Positions 62,521 through 64,000 of a DNA stretch of 64,000 nucleotides are shown piece after piece. The notes under the pieces are model-generated. The model saw only the letters and a program-made list of their open reading frames with translations. It ran no database searches and was not told where the DNA came from. The stretch's first letter is position 1. Every line of letters begins with the position of its first letter. The position numbers and the translations under genes are program-made. The stretch comes from DATMER01 sp963844885. GTDB lineage: Bacteria; Acidobacteriota; Thermoanaerobaculia; Multivoradales; UBA5704. Where the stretch lies: assembly GCA_963844885.1 (NCBI GenBank), contig CAWJQA010000016.1, positions 372,001-436,000 of the forward strand, in the 5' to 3' direction.

Positions 62521-62790
62521 AGGAGCAGCAGCCCGACGGTCGCAGCTTCTCGGACATACGCATCGCCTTCGAGATGCCAACGCTCTACTACGGTGAAGAT
62601 GTCGGGGAATCTGGACGTATCACCGCCGGCCAGCATGGCGACCAGATGTGAAGCCAACTCTCCGAGCGCAAGATACATGGGCAGCTCATGCTCGTCTCGC
62701 CATTCCTCAGGAATAGCTCCCACGCGTTCCGAAAGGAAGGACAGACTTCCAGCAGAGGGGCCATCATGGCTTCCTTGGCGATCCGCGGCA
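62450..62790 (-). pseudogene. DUF7674-like gene fragment with frameshifts
   Basis: On the minus strand MAPLLEVCPSFRNAWELFLR is in one frame, and EWRDEHELPMYLALGELASH with FPDIFTVVERWHLEGDAYVR is in the next, as in DUF7674 proteins (small cytosolic proteins often near immunity genes). The break is near 62700. After VREAATVGLL the conserved tail is lost. The fragment starts at the third 69-bp repeat and ends at the oppositely oriented beta-sandwich fragment. Confidence 0.6.
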
Positions 62791-62795
62791 CGGAG

Positions 62796-62864
62796 CAATC
62801 TCCTTGAATCCAGCGACTTAGAAAGCGTAGACCCGTGTGTGCCTTGGTGTCAATCCTTTTTCCG
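62796..62864 (+). repeat. 69-bp direct repeat, copy 3
   Basis: Begins CAATCTCCTTGAATCCAGCG and ends CAATCCTTTTTCCG, nearly identical to copy 1. The similarity continues for another 350 bases through the palindromic operator and the front of hicB, so this copy is part of a duplicated segment of more than 400 bases (58477-58915 and 62796-63218). Confidence 0.88.
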
Positions 62865-62896
62865 CTGTATGAGCTCCGCCAGGCCACGGCTTGGGG

Positions 62897-62939
62897 TAGA
62901 ATGTTCTACAGACATTATCCGATAGGCTTAGACTGTCTG
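62897..62939 (+). promoter_or_regulatory. Second copy of the hicB operator candidate
   Basis: TAGAATGTTCTA (62897-62908), CAGACA (62909-62914) and TGTCTG (62934-62939) are preserved exactly as upstream of the full hicB, and now stand before the truncated hicB and membrane protein genes. Confidence 0.5.
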
Positions 62940-63021
62940 GAGGCAAGGAGCCCTGAGCGCCGGTGGCGGCCACCCAGCCGCCCCGGAGCCAGCCCCGCGG
63001 CAACCCAGTGAGGAGGCCACC

Positions 63022-63261
63022 ATGACTCACGAGCTCGCCTACCCTGTGACTCTCACCCCCGACGAGGCCGATGGCGGCTTCGTCGTCACCTTCCTGGATG
63101 TGCCCGAAGCCATCAGCCAGGGAAACGACACCGCCGATGCCTTGTTCCAGGCGTCCGATGCCTTGGAGGAAGCCATCGCCGGCCGCATCCGGAGAGGAGA
63201 CGCGATCCCGGAGCCATCCGACCTTTCCACAGGAGAGCTCATCCCATGGGCAGACTCATAG
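63022..63261 (+). CDS. Truncated HicB-like protein (N-terminal half only)
   Basis: 79 residues with a GAGGAGG site. Up to the residue near 66 it is nearly identical to the full HicB at 58726 (YPVTLTPDEADGGFVVTF), with Leu for Pro after VVTF. It then diverges and stops, so the helix-turn-helix is absent. It may still be made, because the promoter and ribosome binding site are intact, but it cannot bind DNA as HicB does. The membrane protein start at 63246 lies inside its last codons. Confidence 0.7.
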   Translation: MTHELAYPVTLTPDEADGGFVVTFLDVPEAISQGNDTADALFQASDALEEAIAGRIRRGDAIPEPSDLSTGELIPWADS

Positions 63262-63713
63262 CAGCGTTCATCCTTGCTCCCCTGGTGACCTTCCCGGTCA
63301 CGTTCCTCTGTTTCTCCAGCCTGCTCATCCTTCAGTCCTCGAACCATTCAGTCTCGGACTGGTCCGATCTCAGGCTGCTTGCGGCCATGGGCCTCGTGGC
63401 GACCCTTTGGGCCTACGGCGCGATGCTTGTCCTCGGCATCCCCGCAACCTTGATTCTCCGCAGATCGGGGCGCTTTCTGCCGTCTGTCATGGCAGCCGCC
63501 GGAGCCGGGATCGGTGCGCTGCCCTTTCTTCCCTCGGCCGCCTCTCATTTCATACAGTGGCAGCGTGGCAGTGCCGGTGCCGCCACCGCGATTTCCTCCG
63601 ATCTCACCTTCTTGGTCGCCGGCAGCCTGAGCGGCATGCTTGCGGCGCTTTTCGTCTGGCGCCTGGCTCCCACCCCGATTACAACGCCCGTGACCACGAA
63701 GCCCATTTTATGA
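63246..63713 (+). CDS. Small polytopic membrane protein
   Basis: 155 residues; the ATG at 63246 follows AGGAGAGCTCATCCC and overlaps the truncated HicB frame by 16 bases. Four hydrophobic segments are visible (ILAPLVTFPVTFLCFSSLLIL, AAMGLVATLWAYGAMLVLGI, VMAAAGAGIGALPFL and SDLTFLVAGSLSGMLAALFVW). No family recognised. It now sits under the duplicated hicB promoter, so its expression may have changed with the duplication. Confidence 0.72.
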   Translation: MGRLIAAFILAPLVTFPVTFLCFSSLLILQSSNHSVSDWSDLRLLAAMGLVATLWAYGAMLVLGIPATLILRRSGRFLPSVMAAAGAGIGALPFLPSAASHFIQWQRGSAGAATAISSDLTFLVAGSLSGMLAALFVWRLAPTPITTPVTTKPIL

Positions 63714-63727
63714 GCAACCCCCACCGG

Positions 63728-64000
63728 CTAAGGATGCGCTGCCGCCGGCCGCCGCATGAACCACTGAAGATAGGTTGAAAACTCCTCGGGTTTCCCGGGC
63801 GGCGCGATCTCGAAGCGGCCGGAGACACGGCCGTCCGGGGCCGCGTCATAGGTGAGCCGATAGCGGGGAGCCCCCGGAGCCGGCTCAGAGAGAAAGACGG
63901 CCGAGCCCGGAGCGCTTGCCGCGACGCCGTATCGAATGACGTGCCCTTCGCTGTCGTAGTAGTCGGCCTGGAGCGATCCCGACGCCTCCGCGTAGATGAT
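63728..64000 (-). CDS. Exported repeat-type protein, C-terminal fragment cut by the window edge
   Basis: 91 codons are visible; the start lies beyond the right edge. The reading IYAEASGSLQADYYDSEGHVI, then RYRLTYDAAPDGRVSGRFEI, suggests short beta repeats of a secreted or surface protein. The outermost 67 bases are identical to 53415-53481. It ends TAG at 63728. Confidence 0.65.
   Translation of the reverse strand: MIYAEASGSLQADYYDSEGHVIRYGVAASAPGSAVFLSEPAPGAPRYRLTYDAAPDGRVSGRFEIAPPGKPEEFSTYLQWFMRRPAAAHP

Noticed and set aside
58477..62864. Integron cassette array with attC sites
   Set aside because: The 69-bp repeats lack the paired R'/R'' core sites and inverted symmetry expected of attC, and no integrase is visible.

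Overview
The window is very GC-rich, densely packed DNA from a bacterium. Gingipain-like C25 peptidases with SdrD-B/DUF11 repeats, HPr-kinase/PqqD peptide-modification operons, a short-leader lasso precursor, PQQ-propeller and sortilin-type propeller secreted proteins and outer-membrane barrels together suggest an Acidobacteriota lineage (Thermoanaerobaculia-like). That placement is an inference from gene content; no rRNA or marker gene is present, and Myxococcota is an alternative. No tRNA, rRNA or CRISPR array was seen.

Layout. 1-4.8 kb: the end of a polyprenyl-phosphate sugar transferase, then a secreted C25 peptidase with a readable promoter. 4.8-20.6 kb: a RiPP region. It holds a textbook lasso precursor with its cyclase, an HPr-kinase-like enzyme and a PqqD-type B1 protein (plus strand). 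The B2 leader peptidase lies 9.5 kb away behind a 3,118-residue repeat-rich C25 surface protein (minus strand). A second small YxPP-type peptide gene sits directly behind the first C25 gene and antisense to the B2 tail. A second modification operon (S26-like peptidase, HPr-kinase-like, PqqD, radical SAM/SPASM) faces the lasso operon tail to tail; the two stop codons overlap. 20.7-26.9 kb: two O-antigen-ligase-type membrane proteins around a TPR-like protein, then an outer-membrane barrel. 27.2-39.3 kb: a three-protein NRPS line, transcribed leftward: C-A(Val-like)-T-C-hydroxylase, then C*-A-T, then docking-Cyc-A(Cys)-T, with no thioesterase.

39.6-48.5 kb: a TPR protein, a small secreted protein, a phytoene-dehydrogenase-like oxidoreductase, a four-copy 21-bp iteron array, a membrane protein with a CcoG/FixG-like polyferredoxin that has a Met-rich tail, a FixH-like protein, and a sortilin-type propeller protein. 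48.6-52.4 kb: a translationally coupled triad of asparagine-synthase-like, radical SAM and FAD-dependent enzymes, possibly an undescribed modification pathway. 52.4-58.3 kb: an ECF sigma/anti-sigma pair, a scar of two copied gene ends, a PQQ-propeller protein, a hypothetical + SUKH-like pair and a secreted protein. 58.3-64 kb: an unstable accessory zone with three 69-bp direct repeats, a duplicated HicB promoter/gene segment, a 62-bp tandem array and several gene fragments.

Four otherwise convincing genes (S26-like peptidase, second NRPS, FAD oxidoreductase, sortilin-type protein) each need one small frame correction. This looks more like residual indel error in a GC-rich assembly than decay. 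Several genes overlap by ATGA or GTGA, which defines the operons: 16.9-18.0 kb (+), 17.95-20.6 kb (-), 27.2-39.3 kb (-), 48.6-52.4 kb (+) and 56.3-57.4 kb (-).
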